44,883 bases of DNA, from assembly GCA_019634045.1 (NCBI GenBank), contig JAHQWA010000354.1, forward strand, positions 1-44,883, given 5' to 3'. Below are positions 8,836 to 17,988 of this stretch, piece after piece. The DNA comes from Saprospiraceae bacterium (GTDB taxonomy: Bacteria > Bacteroidota > Bacteroidia > Chitinophagales > Saprospiraceae). Every line of letters begins with the position of its first letter. Within the stretch, counting starts at the first letter, position 1. The notes under the pieces are model-generated. The model ran no database searches, was not told the origin of the DNA, and saw only the letters and a program-made list of their open reading frames with translations. Position numbers and translations under genes: made by a program.

Positions 8836-10215
8836 ATGCAAAAACACTTCCTTCTGCTCTTTCTGATGTTCCTAAGCATCAATCTAGCTGGCCAAAATGC
8901 ACGCGAATTCTCAGCTGCTCAACTACAAGAAGATTTTCGTTTTCTCAAACAGAGCTTTGAAACGTACAACCCCGCCTTAGGCGTCTTTCACCCTAAATCC
9001 CCTTTCGAGGAAAGCTATCAGAAACTGTACGCTGAATTAGATAAGCCTCTTAGTGACGTAGAATTTTATCCTTATGTTATGCAATTAGGAGCAGCCACTA
9101 GGGAAGGGCATACCTTTGTACAATCAGATACCGTTACTCAGGTTTTCCAAGGGTTTTTCAGAAATGAATTTGCCTATCTTCCGATCACTGTCCAGGGCGC
9201 ATCCAATAAGGTTTACGTTTGGAGTAATTTCAGCCCTGACAGCACCTTAGAACGTGGGGCTCAAATTCTGAGTATTAATGGGAAATCAACCGAAGACATC
9301 GTCGAGCATCTATCTAAGTATGTGATCGCAGATGGTGATATTCAAACCTATAAATACGAAAAGGCCATTGATCGGTTTGTTAGCTATTACTTTTGGTTTC
9401 TGGAAAAACCGGAATCGTTCAAAATCAAATACATCCCTCATGGAGGAAAAGGCATCAAGGAGATCACTTTACCCGCAATGGTTCGAGATTCCATGATCGC
9501 CTGGCGAGATCGTCGATATGGCAAACCAAAACCCAGGAAGGAGGATATTTCCAGCGTATATACTTTCAAGATAGAAGGAAACACGGCTACCCTCGATCTC
9601 AATACCTTCAACCGGCAGCTCAAGGACAAGTATAAGATCAAACCTAAAAAACTGTACAAAGAGATCTTTGCCGAATTAAGACAAAAAGGGATAAAACATC
9701 TGATTATGGATGTCAGAAACAATACCGGAGGACGTCGAGAATACGCCAAACATTTGCTGCCTTACTTTATGAAAGAGCCCTATAGCGGCCCACTGCAAAA
9801 AGATCGATCCTGGAAAGGCCGCACTACACAGAAAAAGTTTCCGAAACAAAAGAAATTAGCTTTCGATGGGCAGATCTATGTATTGACCAACTGGCGTACC
9901 TTTTCCAATGGTTCCATTGTAACTATATATGCGAAAGAATTTGGTGATGCAATTGTGATTGGTCAAGAACCTGGGAGTAGATATGAGGGCTTCGCGGCGG
10001 GTTCGACACAATATGTGACACTACCCAACACCAAGATTAGAGTAGGTATTCCAAGGTACCTTCTACAGTCTACCTATCCTATTAAAAAGACTACACTGAA
10101 GAACAGAGGCCTTATTCCGGATTATCCCATTCAATACGAAATTCAAGATTATATAGATCAGAAAGACCGGGCGATGGAAAAGGCCAAGGAGTTAATCGAA
10201 GCATCAGATCAATAG
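8836..10215 (+). CDS. Secreted S41-family peptidase
   Basis: 459 residues from the ATG at 8836, which begins the signal peptide MQKHFLLLFLMFLSINLAGQ; the frame is open 57 codons further up but that stretch does not look like a signal or domain. The S41 core is in the second half: HLIMDVRNNTGGRREYAKHL, then YVLTNWRTFSNGSIVTIYAK with the candidate nucleophile Ser357, and GDAIVIGQEPGSRYEGFAAG. The segment around LERGAQILSINGKSTEDIVE looks like a PDZ-type substrate-binding edge. S41 enzymes use a Ser-Lys dyad or a Ser-His-Glu triad; I cannot fix the partner residues by eye. It is the first of three S41 proteins in the window and is probably periplasmic or outer-surface. Confidence 0.82.
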   Translation: MQKHFLLLFLMFLSINLAGQNAREFSAAQLQEDFRFLKQSFETYNPALGVFHPKSPFEESYQKLYAELDKPLSDVEFYPYVMQLGAATREGHTFVQSDTVTQVFQGFFRNEFAYLPITVQGASNKVYVWSNFSPDSTLERGAQILSINGKSTEDIVEHLSKYVIADGDIQTYKYEKAIDRFVSYYFWFLEKPESFKIKYIPHGGKGIKEITLPAMVRDSMIAWRDRRYGKPKPRKEDISSVYTFKIEGNTATLDLNTFNRQLKDKYKIKPKKLYKEIFAELRQKGIKHLIMDVRNNTGGRREYAKHLLPYFMKEPYSGPLQKDRSWKGRTTQKKFPKQKKLAFDGQIYVLTNWRTFSNGSIVTIYAKEFGDAIVIGQEPGSRYEGFAAGSTQYVTLPNTKIRVGIPRYLLQSTYPIKKTTLKNRGLIPDYPIQYEIQDYIDQKDRAMEKAKELIEASDQ

Positions 10216-10504
10216 TTAGACTGCAAAGCTTGACCCAGAATCAAAAATATAAGGTTCTGTTAAAAAATAGCCCTGGCATGATCTTGGTAGAACTTTTTTC
10301 TGAAAAAAAAGTATTTTTATTGTATATAATCTCGTTAATAGTGATGAATGCAGAATGTGTGTAGAAAAAATCGAAACCAAGATAAGCCCTTTTCACCCCT
10401 ATTCCATTTCTTTTGGTTTTCTCTACATCCTGATCATGTACTGGTTCAGACGAGCTGTTAATTCCTTCCGAATCCCGGAATAACGCAAGAAAAACAAAGA
10501 CGAT

Positions 10505-12607
10505 ATGAAAATTAAAGGCCCGATATTACTCTCTGTAAGTGCCATCTTAGTATTGGTTGCCGCCTATTTGCCACAAACCGATAGTTCAGGCAAGGAGTCC
10601 ATTTTAGTTCGAACACTGATGCGCGGTTTGGAATATATGCATTATCAGCCCGCAGATCTCAATGATGAGTTTGCTAGCAAAGCCTACGAAATTTACTTAG
10701 ACAATATTGACAGTGGTCGCAGATGGTTAACTCAGAAAGATGTAGACAAGCTGGAAGCACTCAAGACGCAGATTGACGATAATATCGAAGAGGGAGATCT
10801 AGCATTTTTTGATTTGTCTGTCGAGCTCCTCGATGCAGGTGTAACCAAAACCAAAGCTTATTATAAAGAGATTCTTGCCAAGCCTTTCAATTTCTCTAAG
10901 GACGAGTTGGTGCAGATGGACAGTGAGAAACGCGAATTTGCTAAGAATGATAAAGAACTGAAAGATTTCTGGCGTAGAAGCCTGAAATATGAAACACTGA
11001 CCCGCTATGCGAGAGCTTTGAAGGAACAAGAAGAAGCAGGTGAAGAAAAGGAGATCAAGTCGGAAGAAGAGTTAGAAGCTGAAGCTAGAGAAAAAGTAAA
11101 GGAGTTGTATGACAAATGGTACGACAGAATTAACAAACTGAAGAGAGAAGATCGCCTAAGTGATTTCCTTAATTCTTTGACTAGCATATTCGATCCACAC
11201 ACCAATTACTTAAAGCCCATCGATAAGCAGAATTTTGACATTCGATTTAGCGGTAGGTTAGAGGGAATTGGCGCCCGTCTGCAAACTGACGGCGATTACA
11301 CGAAAGTTGTGGATATCGTCATTGGAGGACCAGCATGGAAGGGCAAAGAACTTCAGGAAAATGATATTATCACCAAGGTAGCCCAAGGTGATGAGGAACC
11401 CATCGATGTGAAAGGCATGGTGGTAGATGATGTGGTACAGTACGTTCGAGGAAAGAAAGGCACGGAAGTGCGCTTGACTGTCAAATCCTTAGATGGAACC
11501 GAAAAGGTGATTTCCATCGTTCGTGATATTGTTTATTTGGAAGAGAGTTATGCCAAGTCTTTGATCCTTGATGGACCAGAAGATGGGGAAAAAATCGGAT
11601 ACTTATATCTACCTAGTTTTTATGCTGACTTCGAAAACAAAGATGGTAGGTTCTGCGCTCCTGATGTAGCCAAAGAACTGGAGAAACTAAAGGAAGAGAA
11701 GGTAGATGGCATCATCCTAGACCTTAGAAACAATGGTGGTGGTAGTTTAAGAGATGTTGTGCGCATGTCTGGCTTCTTCATCGAAGAAGGTCCTATTGTG
11801 CAAGTAAAATCTCGCTCTAAAAAAGCAGAAGTACTCGTTGATGTTGATGATAAAGTACAATATGATGGGCCATTGGTAGTCATGGTAAATGGTTTCAGTG
11901 CCTCGGCATCGGAGATCTTAGCTGCTGCGCTACAAGACTACGGCAGAGCAGTTGTGGTAGGCAGTAATTCTACCCACGGGAAAGGTACCGTTCAACGTTT
12001 TGTAGATCTTGATCGCACTATCCGTGGATATGAGGATTACAAACCTTTAGGCAACCTGAAACTTACTACGCAGAAATTCTATCGCATCAACGGAGGTTCT
12101 ACTCAACTTAGAGGTGTAGTTCCGGATATTGTACTTCCAGACAACTTCCATTATATCAAAACGGGAGAAAAGCAGGAGAAATATCCAATGAAGTGGTCAG
12201 AGATTGACCCCGTTAATTACAATCAAAACGTAATGCGCATTTCGCGCGATGATTTGCGCACCTTAGCAGATAAAAGCTCAAGTCGTGTAGATGCTAGTCC
12301 AACCTTTCAAAAGGTACTACAAAATGCGAAACGTTTCAAGCGACAACGTGACCAGAGTGAATATCCATTGAGTTTGAATTCTTACCAAAGCTTCGTGGAA
12401 AACCGTAGCGAAGAAGCGAAGAAGTACAATGGAATCTTCGATAATATCATTAATGGTGGAGTTAAAAACCTGGAAGTTGACATTCCTGCCTACACCGGCA
12501 ATGAAACCAAAGAAGCTAGAAATAAGAATTTCATAGAAGATGTTTCTAAGGATGCTTACATCAAGGAAACCTTAAATATCATCCATGATTTGATCCAACA
12601 GCAATAA
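10505..12607 (+). CDS. prc: Tail-specific carboxy-terminal processing protease (Prc/CtpA type)
   Basis: 700 residues, close to the length of Prc. An N-terminal membrane or signal segment (ILLSVSAILVLVAAYL) is followed by the N-terminal Tsp domain with the typical YMHYQPADLNDEFASKAYE and the LDSGRRWL-like run NIDSGRRWLTQKDVD. A PDZ domain lies at about 250-335 (LEGIGARLQTDG to GTEVRLTVKSLDG). The S41 core has GIILDLRNNGGGSLRDV, the nucleophile in FSASASEILAAALQDYGRA (about residues 465-469) and the general base Lys493 in THGKGTVQ. The C-terminal extension beyond PDIVLPDNFHYI is the Prc-specific domain. The enzyme degrades or processes periplasmic proteins from the C terminus. A strong terminator follows 24 nt after the stop. 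Confidence 0.93.
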   Translation: MKIKGPILLSVSAILVLVAAYLPQTDSSGKESILVRTLMRGLEYMHYQPADLNDEFASKAYEIYLDNIDSGRRWLTQKDVDKLEALKTQIDDNIEEGDLAFFDLSVELLDAGVTKTKAYYKEILAKPFNFSKDELVQMDSEKREFAKNDKELKDFWRRSLKYETLTRYARALKEQEEAGEEKEIKSEEELEAEAREKVKELYDKWYDRINKLKREDRLSDFLNSLTSIFDPHTNYLKPIDKQNFDIRFSGRLEGIGARLQTDGDYTKVVDIVIGGPAWKGKELQENDIITKVAQGDEEPIDVKGMVVDDVVQYVRGKKGTEVRLTVKSLDGTEKVISIVRDIVYLEESYAKSLILDGPEDGEKIGYLYLPSFYADFENKDGRFCAPDVAKELEKLKEEKVDGIILDLRNNGGGSLRDVVRMSGFFIEEGPIVQVKSRSKKAEVLVDVDDKVQYDGPLVVMVNGFSASASEILAAALQDYGRAVVVGSNSTHGKGTVQRFVDLDRTIRGYEDYKPLGNLKLTTQKFYRINGGSTQLRGVVPDIVLPDNFHYIKTGEKQEKYPMKWSEIDPVNYNQNVMRISRDDLRTLADKSSSRVDASPTFQKVLQNAKRFKRQRDQSEYPLSLNSYQSFVENRSEEAKKYNGIFDNIINGGVKNLEVDIPAYTGNETKEARNKNFIEDVSKDAYIKETLNIIHDLIQQQ

Positions 12608-12631
12608 GAAAAAGAGATCATACATCTCAGG

Positions 12632-12664
12632 AAGGCCTTCTACCTAAATAGAAGGCCTTTTTTT
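12632..12664 (+). terminator. Intrinsic terminator of prc
   Basis: A perfect 11-bp stem, AAGGCCTTCTA with TAGAAGGCCTT, encloses the 6-nt loop CCTAAA and runs into seven T residues (12658-12664). Confidence 0.92.
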
Positions 12665-12706
12665 GTAAATTCGCTCCCTGATTATCGCTCATCAATACCG
12701 TATACT

Positions 12707-14581
12707 GTGAATTACCTTACGCTGGAAAATGTGACGAAGACCTACGGAGACAAAGTGCTCTTCAAAGACCTTGCCCTCCAAATTAGCAAAGGACAGAAGG
12801 TAGCGTTGGTAGCCAAGAATGGAACCGGTAAAACAACCCTCCTGCGCGTAATTGCCGGCCTAGAAAGCGGCGAAGGGGAAACCTGCAAGATCCAGATCAA
12901 ACGCGATATCAAAATTGGCTCACTTGAACAAGCACCGGATTTCCTTCCCGATCAGACCATCCTGGAAGCCGCCTTTGACTCTGACAATCCACTCATACAA
13001 GCCATTATTCAATACGAAGACGCATTGCTAAAGCCCAATGACGGAGATGCAATGCAAGCCGCGCTTAATAGAATGGATGATTTAAAAGCGTGGGATTTTG
13101 AAGCCAAGATTAAAGAGATTCTTACACGTTTCAACATCGCGCGCTTTGATCAAAAAATCGAAACCCTGTCCGGAGGACAAAAAAAACGTCTAGCACTGGC
13201 AAAGCTAATCCTGGAAGAACCCGATTTCTTGATTCTCGATGAGCCTACTAACCATCTCGATTTGGATATGATCGAATGGCTAGAAGAATACCTCCAGCGC
13301 GCCAATCTAACCCTCTTCCTGGTCACGCACGACCGCTATTTCCTGGAACGAGTCTGTAATACGATCGTAGAGTTAGAGCGAGGCATATTGTATAAATACA
13401 GCGGCAACTATTCCGACTTTTTAGAAAAGAAGGCACTCCGGCATGATAACGAAACCATCGAATTAGATAAAAGCCGGAAGCTGATGAGAAAGGAATTGGA
13501 ATGGATCCGACGAATGCCGAAGGCAAGAGGCACCAAGGCCAAGTCTAGAGTAGATGCCTTTGATACGATCAAAGAAAAGGCCACTAAAAATATCCAGCAG
13601 CAGGAGATCCAGATTGACCTGAAGGGGCAACGTTTAGGGAAAAAGATCTTGGAAGCCCATAATGTTGGAAAGTCTTTCGGTGACCTTAAGATTGTCGAAG
13701 GCTTTGACTATAAATTCAAGAAAGGAGAAAGAGTAGGAATCGTAGGTCCCAATGGAGTCGGAAAATCAACCTTCCTCAATATCTTGACGGCCTTAATCCG
13801 CCCGGATACAGGCAAAGTAGTGGTAGGGGGAAATACAGTTTTCGGTTTTTATACCCAAGACGGTATTCGCTTGAAGGACGATAAACGAGTTATCGATGTC
13901 ATTAGAGATATCGCAGAATATATTCCGCTGGAGAAAGGGCAAAAACTGACAGCTCCACAATTGTTGGAGCGATTTCTTTTTGATCGCAAACAACAACAGG
14001 TATATGTTTCTCAATTGAGCGGCGGAGAAAAAAGAAGACTTTACCTGCTAACCATCCTAATGGAGAACCCTAACTTTCTCATTCTGGATGAGCCCACCAA
14101 CGACTTGGACATTGTAACCTTGAATGTATTGGAGGAATTCCTGTTGGATTTTCCAGGCTGCATTTTGGTTGTTTCGCATGATCGCTATTTTTTAGATAAA
14201 TTGGTAGATCATCTCTTTATCATGCAGGGAGATGGAAGGATCAAAGACTTTAATGGGGACTACACGGAATACCGACAGGAACAAAAGCTTTGGGATCGAG
14301 AGCAACGCAAGCAAGAAAGAATTGAGGGAAAAAAATTAAAAGAAGAGGCTGAAGCTAATAAGCCCAAAGTTGGTCTTACCCAAGAACAGAAAAAGGAAAT
14401 TAAAAGACTGGAGCGTTCCATTTCTCGATTAGAAGAAAGGAAAAAAGAGGTTACCGCCAAATTCAACAATATGGATCTCAGTCCGGCCGATATCGAGAAA
14501 TACGGCAAAGAGCTCAACGAGATCAACCAAGAAATTGAAGAAAAAGAAATGCTTTGGATGGAACTGGCAGAACAAGCTTAG
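12707..14581 (+). CDS. uup: ABC-F family ATPase, Uup-like
   Basis: 624 residues with two nucleotide-binding domains and no membrane part, typical of ABC-F proteins that act on the ribosome or on DNA intermediates. Domain 1: P-loop AKNGTGKTT (36-44, with Ala where the first Gly is usual), signature LSGGQ (154-158), Walker B FLILDEPTNHLD. Domain 2: P-loop GPNGVGKST (347-355), signature LSGGE (437-441), Walker B FLILDEPTNDLD. The linker carries the ABC-F arm and PtIM-like RKELEWIRRMPKARGTKAKSR pattern. Residues about 555-620 are a charged coiled coil of the Uup C-terminal type, which separates it from EttA. The start is GTG at 12707. Uup in Escherichia coli affects transposon excision and ribosome function; the role here is by homology. 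Confidence 0.9.
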   Translation: MNYLTLENVTKTYGDKVLFKDLALQISKGQKVALVAKNGTGKTTLLRVIAGLESGEGETCKIQIKRDIKIGSLEQAPDFLPDQTILEAAFDSDNPLIQAIIQYEDALLKPNDGDAMQAALNRMDDLKAWDFEAKIKEILTRFNIARFDQKIETLSGGQKKRLALAKLILEEPDFLILDEPTNHLDLDMIEWLEEYLQRANLTLFLVTHDRYFLERVCNTIVELERGILYKYSGNYSDFLEKKALRHDNETIELDKSRKLMRKELEWIRRMPKARGTKAKSRVDAFDTIKEKATKNIQQQEIQIDLKGQRLGKKILEAHNVGKSFGDLKIVEGFDYKFKKGERVGIVGPNGVGKSTFLNILTALIRPDTGKVVVGGNTVFGFYTQDGIRLKDDKRVIDVIRDIAEYIPLEKGQKLTAPQLLERFLFDRKQQQVYVSQLSGGEKRRLYLLTILMENPNFLILDEPTNDLDIVTLNVLEEFLLDFPGCILVVSHDRYFLDKLVDHLFIMQGDGRIKDFNGDYTEYRQEQKLWDREQRKQERIEGKKLKEEAEANKPKVGLTQEQKKEIKRLERSISRLEERKKEVTAKFNNMDLSPADIEKYGKELNEINQEIEEKEMLWMELAEQA

Positions 14582-14727
14582 CGCTCCGCTCCTACCCTTC
14601 TACTAAATAAAACAACAAATTACCGACTACCTTTTACTGATTACTAGAAAGAAAGCGCAAGGTCCGATTCCTTTGGTGAAATTGAGTGAGATGAAATCTC
14701 AATACTTATTAACTCAATTCAAACCAA

Positions 14728-15717
14728 ATGAAGAAGTACTTCGCGATCCTACTCTGCTGCTTAGCTCAATTGGCTTATGGGCAACAAGATGGGGATCTTA
14801 TCAGCCAGACCAAAATCAAGGATTTTCAAGAACTCCTGACTTATATCCGCGCTACAGAAGGGAGAGATTCAGTCTATCTCAAGCCAGAACGCTTTCATTA
14901 CTTCGAAGAAGTAGATGTATTTGGCATCACTTATTGGAGTGATGGACTTCGAATTAAAGGATTCATGCTACAACCAAAAGAGGAGGGCATCTACCCTTGC
15001 ATCATCTATAATCGAGGAGGCAGCCTTGATTATGGAACACTTACTCACCATGTATCCTCTATTGGCTTAGGAGAGTTGGCTAGGTTGGCTTCCGCCGGAT
15101 ATGTGATTGTAGCTAGTCAATATCGAGGGAATGGAGGAGGAGAAGGCCATGAGGAGTATGGCGGAGCAGATATCCGCGATGTACTGAACCTGATCCCTTT
15201 GTTGACTCATTCTACAACCGCAGATACCTCGAGAATCGGAATGTTCGGTTGGAGTCGAGGGGGAGCCATGACTTTCCAGACCTTAAAACGAACCAACAAA
15301 ATAAAAGTAGCGGCTGTAGGGGGAGCAGGAACCGACTACCTAGCCATCGCTAAGAATACTCCTTTTCTTGATAAATATTGGGCAGAATGGGTTCCGGGAT
15401 ATGCAGAAAACAGAACCGCCACCTTACAGCAGCGTTCCGTAATTCACTGGGTGGATCAACTGCCTCGCAATGTCCCTATGCTACTTTTACAGGGCAATCT
15501 GGATTGGAAGGTAAAAGCCAATTTGGTTTTAGAACTAGCCTTAGAATTTGAGAGGTATCTAATTCCTTACCGCCTAGTCATGTTTGATAAAGGTAAGCAT
15601 GCCATCAAGGAGCACCGTGAAGAAGTTTTCGAACAACTCACTCGCTGGTTCAATAGATACTTAAGGGACCGTGAGTCATTACCAGATGTGCACTATAAGC
15701 GAAGCCCATCTAATTAG
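14728..15717 (+). CDS. Secreted alpha/beta-hydrolase, prolyl oligopeptidase (S9)-like
   Basis: 329 residues with signal peptide MKKYFAILLCCLAQLAYGQQ. The rest is a single alpha/beta-hydrolase domain: PCIIYNRGG (oxyanion side), a nucleophile elbow GWSRGG within IGMFGWSRGGAM, the acid in LLLQGNLDWKVK and the His in FDKGKHAIKEH. The order and spacing match the catalytic domain of S9 peptidases and dienelactone-hydrolase-like enzymes, but the beta-propeller of long S9 enzymes is missing. It probably cleaves a peptide or ester in the periplasm. The ATG at 14728 starts the signal sequence. It lies 146 nt after the ABC-F gene with no obvious terminator between. Confidence 0.83.
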   Translation: MKKYFAILLCCLAQLAYGQQDGDLISQTKIKDFQELLTYIRATEGRDSVYLKPERFHYFEEVDVFGITYWSDGLRIKGFMLQPKEEGIYPCIIYNRGGSLDYGTLTHHVSSIGLGELARLASAGYVIVASQYRGNGGGEGHEEYGGADIRDVLNLIPLLTHSTTADTSRIGMFGWSRGGAMTFQTLKRTNKIKVAAVGGAGTDYLAIAKNTPFLDKYWAEWVPGYAENRTATLQQRSVIHWVDQLPRNVPMLLLQGNLDWKVKANLVLELALEFERYLIPYRLVMFDKGKHAIKEHREEVFEQLTRWFNRYLRDRESLPDVHYKRSPSN

Positions 15718-15895
15718 TTGGCTTATGCAAGAGGGCCCTCCATAGGAAGTTGGGTGTAACCCACCCGCTTCTTTCTGTAAAGGCAGGAGTCCCAAATCCA
15801 GGGATAGCACTAAACAATACTTGAATTCTGCGCTCATTGTACTACAAATTTGACCGGATTTGGCCTTTTTAGCCTATCTTGTTTAAGCCCAAAGT

Positions 15896-15914
15896 GTAAA
15901 AAGTTAAACAAAAG
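15896..15914 (+). repeat. Repeat element copy A, upstream of sigma factor
   Basis: GTAAAAAGTTAAACAAAAG. Its last 17 bases are identical to copy C (16103-16119), and its first 17 are identical to the reverse complement of copy B. It lies about 210 nt before the sigma factor start. Confidence 0.75.
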
Positions 15915-16050
15915 CCCTCTTCTTTCAATTTTTATTGAAAATTTAATATTTCAGACTATATGACATAATTAGCTGATAATCAGTGTAAAACTAGTCCTAA
16001 ATCAGAAATGTCGCCTTTTTATCAAAAAACGATAGCCCATTATATTTCCA

Positions 16051-16068
16051 CTTTGTTTAACTTTTTAC
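16051..16068 (-). repeat. Repeat element copy B, inverted
   Basis: On the plus strand CTTTGTTTAACTTTTTAC. It abuts the TATATTTG box at 16069, so a protein bound here would touch RNA polymerase. It is inverted relative to copy C and could pair with it (15 bp, 36-nt spacer). Confidence 0.75.
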
Positions 16069-16076
16069 TATATTTG
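16069..16076 (+). promoter_or_regulatory. -7-like box TATATTTG of the sigma factor gene
   Basis: Exact TAnnTTTG match 46 nt before the start codon. The TTTG at 16052-16055, inside repeat copy B, leaves 13 nt of spacer, shorter than the usual 19-21, so recognition by an alternative sigma or an activator is possible (inference). Confidence 0.45.
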
Positions 16077-16101
16077 TTTCAACAAAAGAGGGTAACATCT
16101 A

Positions 16102-16119
16102 CAAAAAGTTAAACAAAAG
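16102..16119 (+). repeat. Repeat element copy C, over the ribosome binding region
   Basis: CAAAAAGTTAAACAAAAG ends 3 nt before the sigma factor ATG, covering the place where ribosomes bind. Confidence 0.75.
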
Positions 16120-16122
16120 ATT

Positions 16123-16668
16123 ATGTCTCAACTGGAATTTCACGATCGTTTTTACCAAATGGAGTCTTTACTCCAGGCTTTCGCCTACAACCTCACTAAA
16201 AATGTTGAGGATGCTAAGGATCTGTTTCAGGAGACAGCCTTTCGAGCGTTAACCAACAGAGAAAAATTTAACCCAGGCACTAATTTCAAAGCTTGGCTTT
16301 TCACGATAATGAAAAATATCTTCATTAATAACTACCGTAAGAAAACCAAGGCAAATACAATCATGGATTCAACGGACAATTTGTTCTATTTGAATTCTGG
16401 TCGTAACTCAATCGCTAATAGTGGTGAATCCAATGTCATGATGCAGGAATTAACAAAAATGGTAGAAAAATTGGATGATAGCATTAAGGTGCCATTTCTC
16501 ATGCATTACAAAGGATATAAGTACCAAGAGATTGCCGAAGAACTTACATTGCCTCTTGGCACTGTAAAAAGTAGAATTTTCTTCGCTAGAAAAGAGTTGA
16601 AGGATCAGATCAGAAAGCATTACAAGCTATCTAGAAATCTGAAAATGATCGGGCCAGCTAGCGAATAA
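16123..16668 (+). CDS. ECF-type RNA polymerase sigma-70 factor
   Basis: 181 residues. Region 2 is seen at about 15-85: LQAFAYNLTKNVEDAKDLFQETAFRAL with the core-binding and -10-recognition pattern, then NFKAWLFTIMKNIFINNYRK. Region 4 at about 110-165 has VPFLMHYKGYKYQEIAEEL and the helix-turn-helix LPLGTVKSRIFFARKEL. No region 1.1 or 3 is present, as usual for ECF factors. No anti-sigma gene lies next to it: the next gene is mutY behind a terminator. Control is therefore likely transcriptional, and the three repeats upstream are the candidate sites. It is a stand-alone sigma of a kind common in Bacteroidota; the signal is unknown. Confidence 0.93.
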   Translation: MSQLEFHDRFYQMESLLQAFAYNLTKNVEDAKDLFQETAFRALTNREKFNPGTNFKAWLFTIMKNIFINNYRKKTKANTIMDSTDNLFYLNSGRNSIANSGESNVMMQELTKMVEKLDDSIKVPFLMHYKGYKYQEIAEELTLPLGTVKSRIFFARKELKDQIRKHYKLSRNLKMIGPASE

Positions 16669-16711
16669 ACAATAAAATTTTTGTCCCCTTTTTTAACTAT
16701 TTCGATATAGG

Positions 16712-16753
16712 AATACTCCTTTTCAATAATTTGGAAAGGAGTATTTTATTTTT
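16712..16753 (+). terminator. Intrinsic terminator of the sigma factor gene
   Basis: Perfect 11-bp stem AATACTCCTTT with AAAGGAGTATT, 12-nt loop, followed by TTATTTTT. The T-tract also contains the -7 box proposed for mutY. Confidence 0.85.
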
Positions 16754-16754
16754 G
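16747..16754 (+). promoter_or_regulatory. -7 box of mutY, leaderless-type
   Basis: TATTTTTG fits TAnnTTTG and ends 6 nt before the ATG at 16761. It sits within the T-tract of the preceding terminator. Confidence 0.4.
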
Positions 16755-16760
16755 GCCATT

Positions 16761-17861
16761 ATGACAAACAAAGCGCAGAAAAGAGAGATGGATATCTTCC
16801 AGAATCAGTTAATGGACTGGTATCAACAACACGATCGTCCTTTACCTTGGAAAGAAGAAAAAGATCCATACCTCATTTGGCTATCTGAAATCATCCTGCA
16901 ACAAACTCGGGTAGCCCAGGGTCTGCCCTACTTCGAAAAGTTCAAAGCGCATTATCCAGATGTGACCAGCCTCGCCAACGCAGCTGCTGATGAAGTCATG
17001 AAACTTTGGGAGGGGCTAGGCTACTACTCCCGGGCCAGAAACATGCATGCCACTGCAAAGTATATCAGTCAGGACTTAGGAGGCCATTTCCCGACCACTT
17101 ACAAAGACATCCTATCCTTAAAGGGGGTGGGGCCATACACTGCTGCTGCCATTTCTTCCTTTGCTTTTGGCCTACCTCATGCGGTAGTTGACGGCAATGT
17201 ATATCGCGTATTGGCCCGGTATTTTGGCATTGACACACCAATAGATCAAACGCCAGGGAAAAAGCGTTTTGCTGAGTTAGCCCAGGCATTGCTCGACACC
17301 TCCCAACCCGGCCGCTACAATCAAGCCATTATGGACTTTGGCGCTGTACAATGCGTCCCAAAATCACCAAAATGTACAGCTTGCCCCTTACAAGATTGCT
17401 GTCAGGCCTTTCAGGAAGACCAGATCGAACGCTATCCCGTAAAATCCAAAAAGTTGGTAAAAAAAGATCGGTTCTTTCATTTCTTGGTGTTCGAGCATGA
17501 GGATACCACTTTTATACAAAGGCGAGAATCCAAAGATATTTGGCTGCACCTCTACCAATTCCCTTTGATCGAGAGTGATCAATTTATCAAGACCTTTTCA
17601 GCGCTACAACAGCAGTCAGATTGGCCGAATTGGATACCTCAACCAACTGTTGGAGAGTGGAGTCTTTCCAAGCCATTCAAGCAGGAATTAACCCATCAGC
17701 GCATCCATGCTTTTTTCTTCAAAATCTCCTTAAAAGCGGCCCCAAAAAGCATTCCTACGGAAATTGTCACAACTGAAAGAGAAAACTTGACTAAATTCGC
17801 CTTCCCGAAAATCATAGATTTGTATTTAAAGGATAATTCGCTATATTTAAAATTGCTTTAG
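16761..17861 (+). CDS. mutY: Adenine DNA glycosylase MutY
   Basis: 366 residues. Base-excision repair enzyme that removes adenine opposite 8-oxoguanine. The catalytic domain has LSEIILQQTRV with Glu43, the helix-hairpin-helix LKGVGPYTA (about 120-128) and VDGNVYRV with Asp144. The 4Fe-4S loop is intact: Cys198-x6-Cys205-x2-Cys208-x5-Cys214. The C-terminal 140 residues form the NUDIX-like domain that reads 8-oxoguanine. The ATG at 16761 is preferred because of the TATTTTTG box 6 nt upstream; ATG at 16788 (after AAAAGAGAG) also fits the family's N terminus. A TTG at 16731 would lie in the terminator stem. mutY-ssb-gldE-gldD is an order known from other gliding Bacteroidota. Confidence 0.95.
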   Translation: MTNKAQKREMDIFQNQLMDWYQQHDRPLPWKEEKDPYLIWLSEIILQQTRVAQGLPYFEKFKAHYPDVTSLANAAADEVMKLWEGLGYYSRARNMHATAKYISQDLGGHFPTTYKDILSLKGVGPYTAAAISSFAFGLPHAVVDGNVYRVLARYFGIDTPIDQTPGKKRFAELAQALLDTSQPGRYNQAIMDFGAVQCVPKSPKCTACPLQDCCQAFQEDQIERYPVKSKKLVKKDRFFHFLVFEHEDTTFIQRRESKDIWLHLYQFPLIESDQFIKTFSALQQQSDWPNWIPQPTVGEWSLSKPFKQELTHQRIHAFFFKISLKAAPKSIPTEIVTTERENLTKFAFPKIIDLYLKDNSLYLKLL

Positions 17862-17988
17862 GTCAACCGAATATAGGCGAGATTGATGCAGCAGGGATCG
17901 GTAAAAGAAGCCTTATAGCGATGGTCTTTCCCTATCAAAAAAGAGGAAACTCCGGATTCATCATTGAACCAAAATCAAATTAAAAATA

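Larger units (their letters stand above)
15718..16122. other. Intergenic leader region of the ECF sigma gene
   Basis: 405 bp without a gene, AT-rich in its second half. It carries three copies of a GTAAAAAGTTAAACAAAAG-type element listed separately and a TATATTTG -7-like box. A further partial match, CTTGTTTAA (15878-15886), lies just upstream of the first copy in the opposite direction. Confidence 0.6.

Noticed and set aside
14673-14942. 89-codon plus-strand frame before and inside the alpha/beta hydrolase gene
   Set aside because: The hydrolase frame carries the signal peptide and catalytic motifs; this one is out of frame with it.
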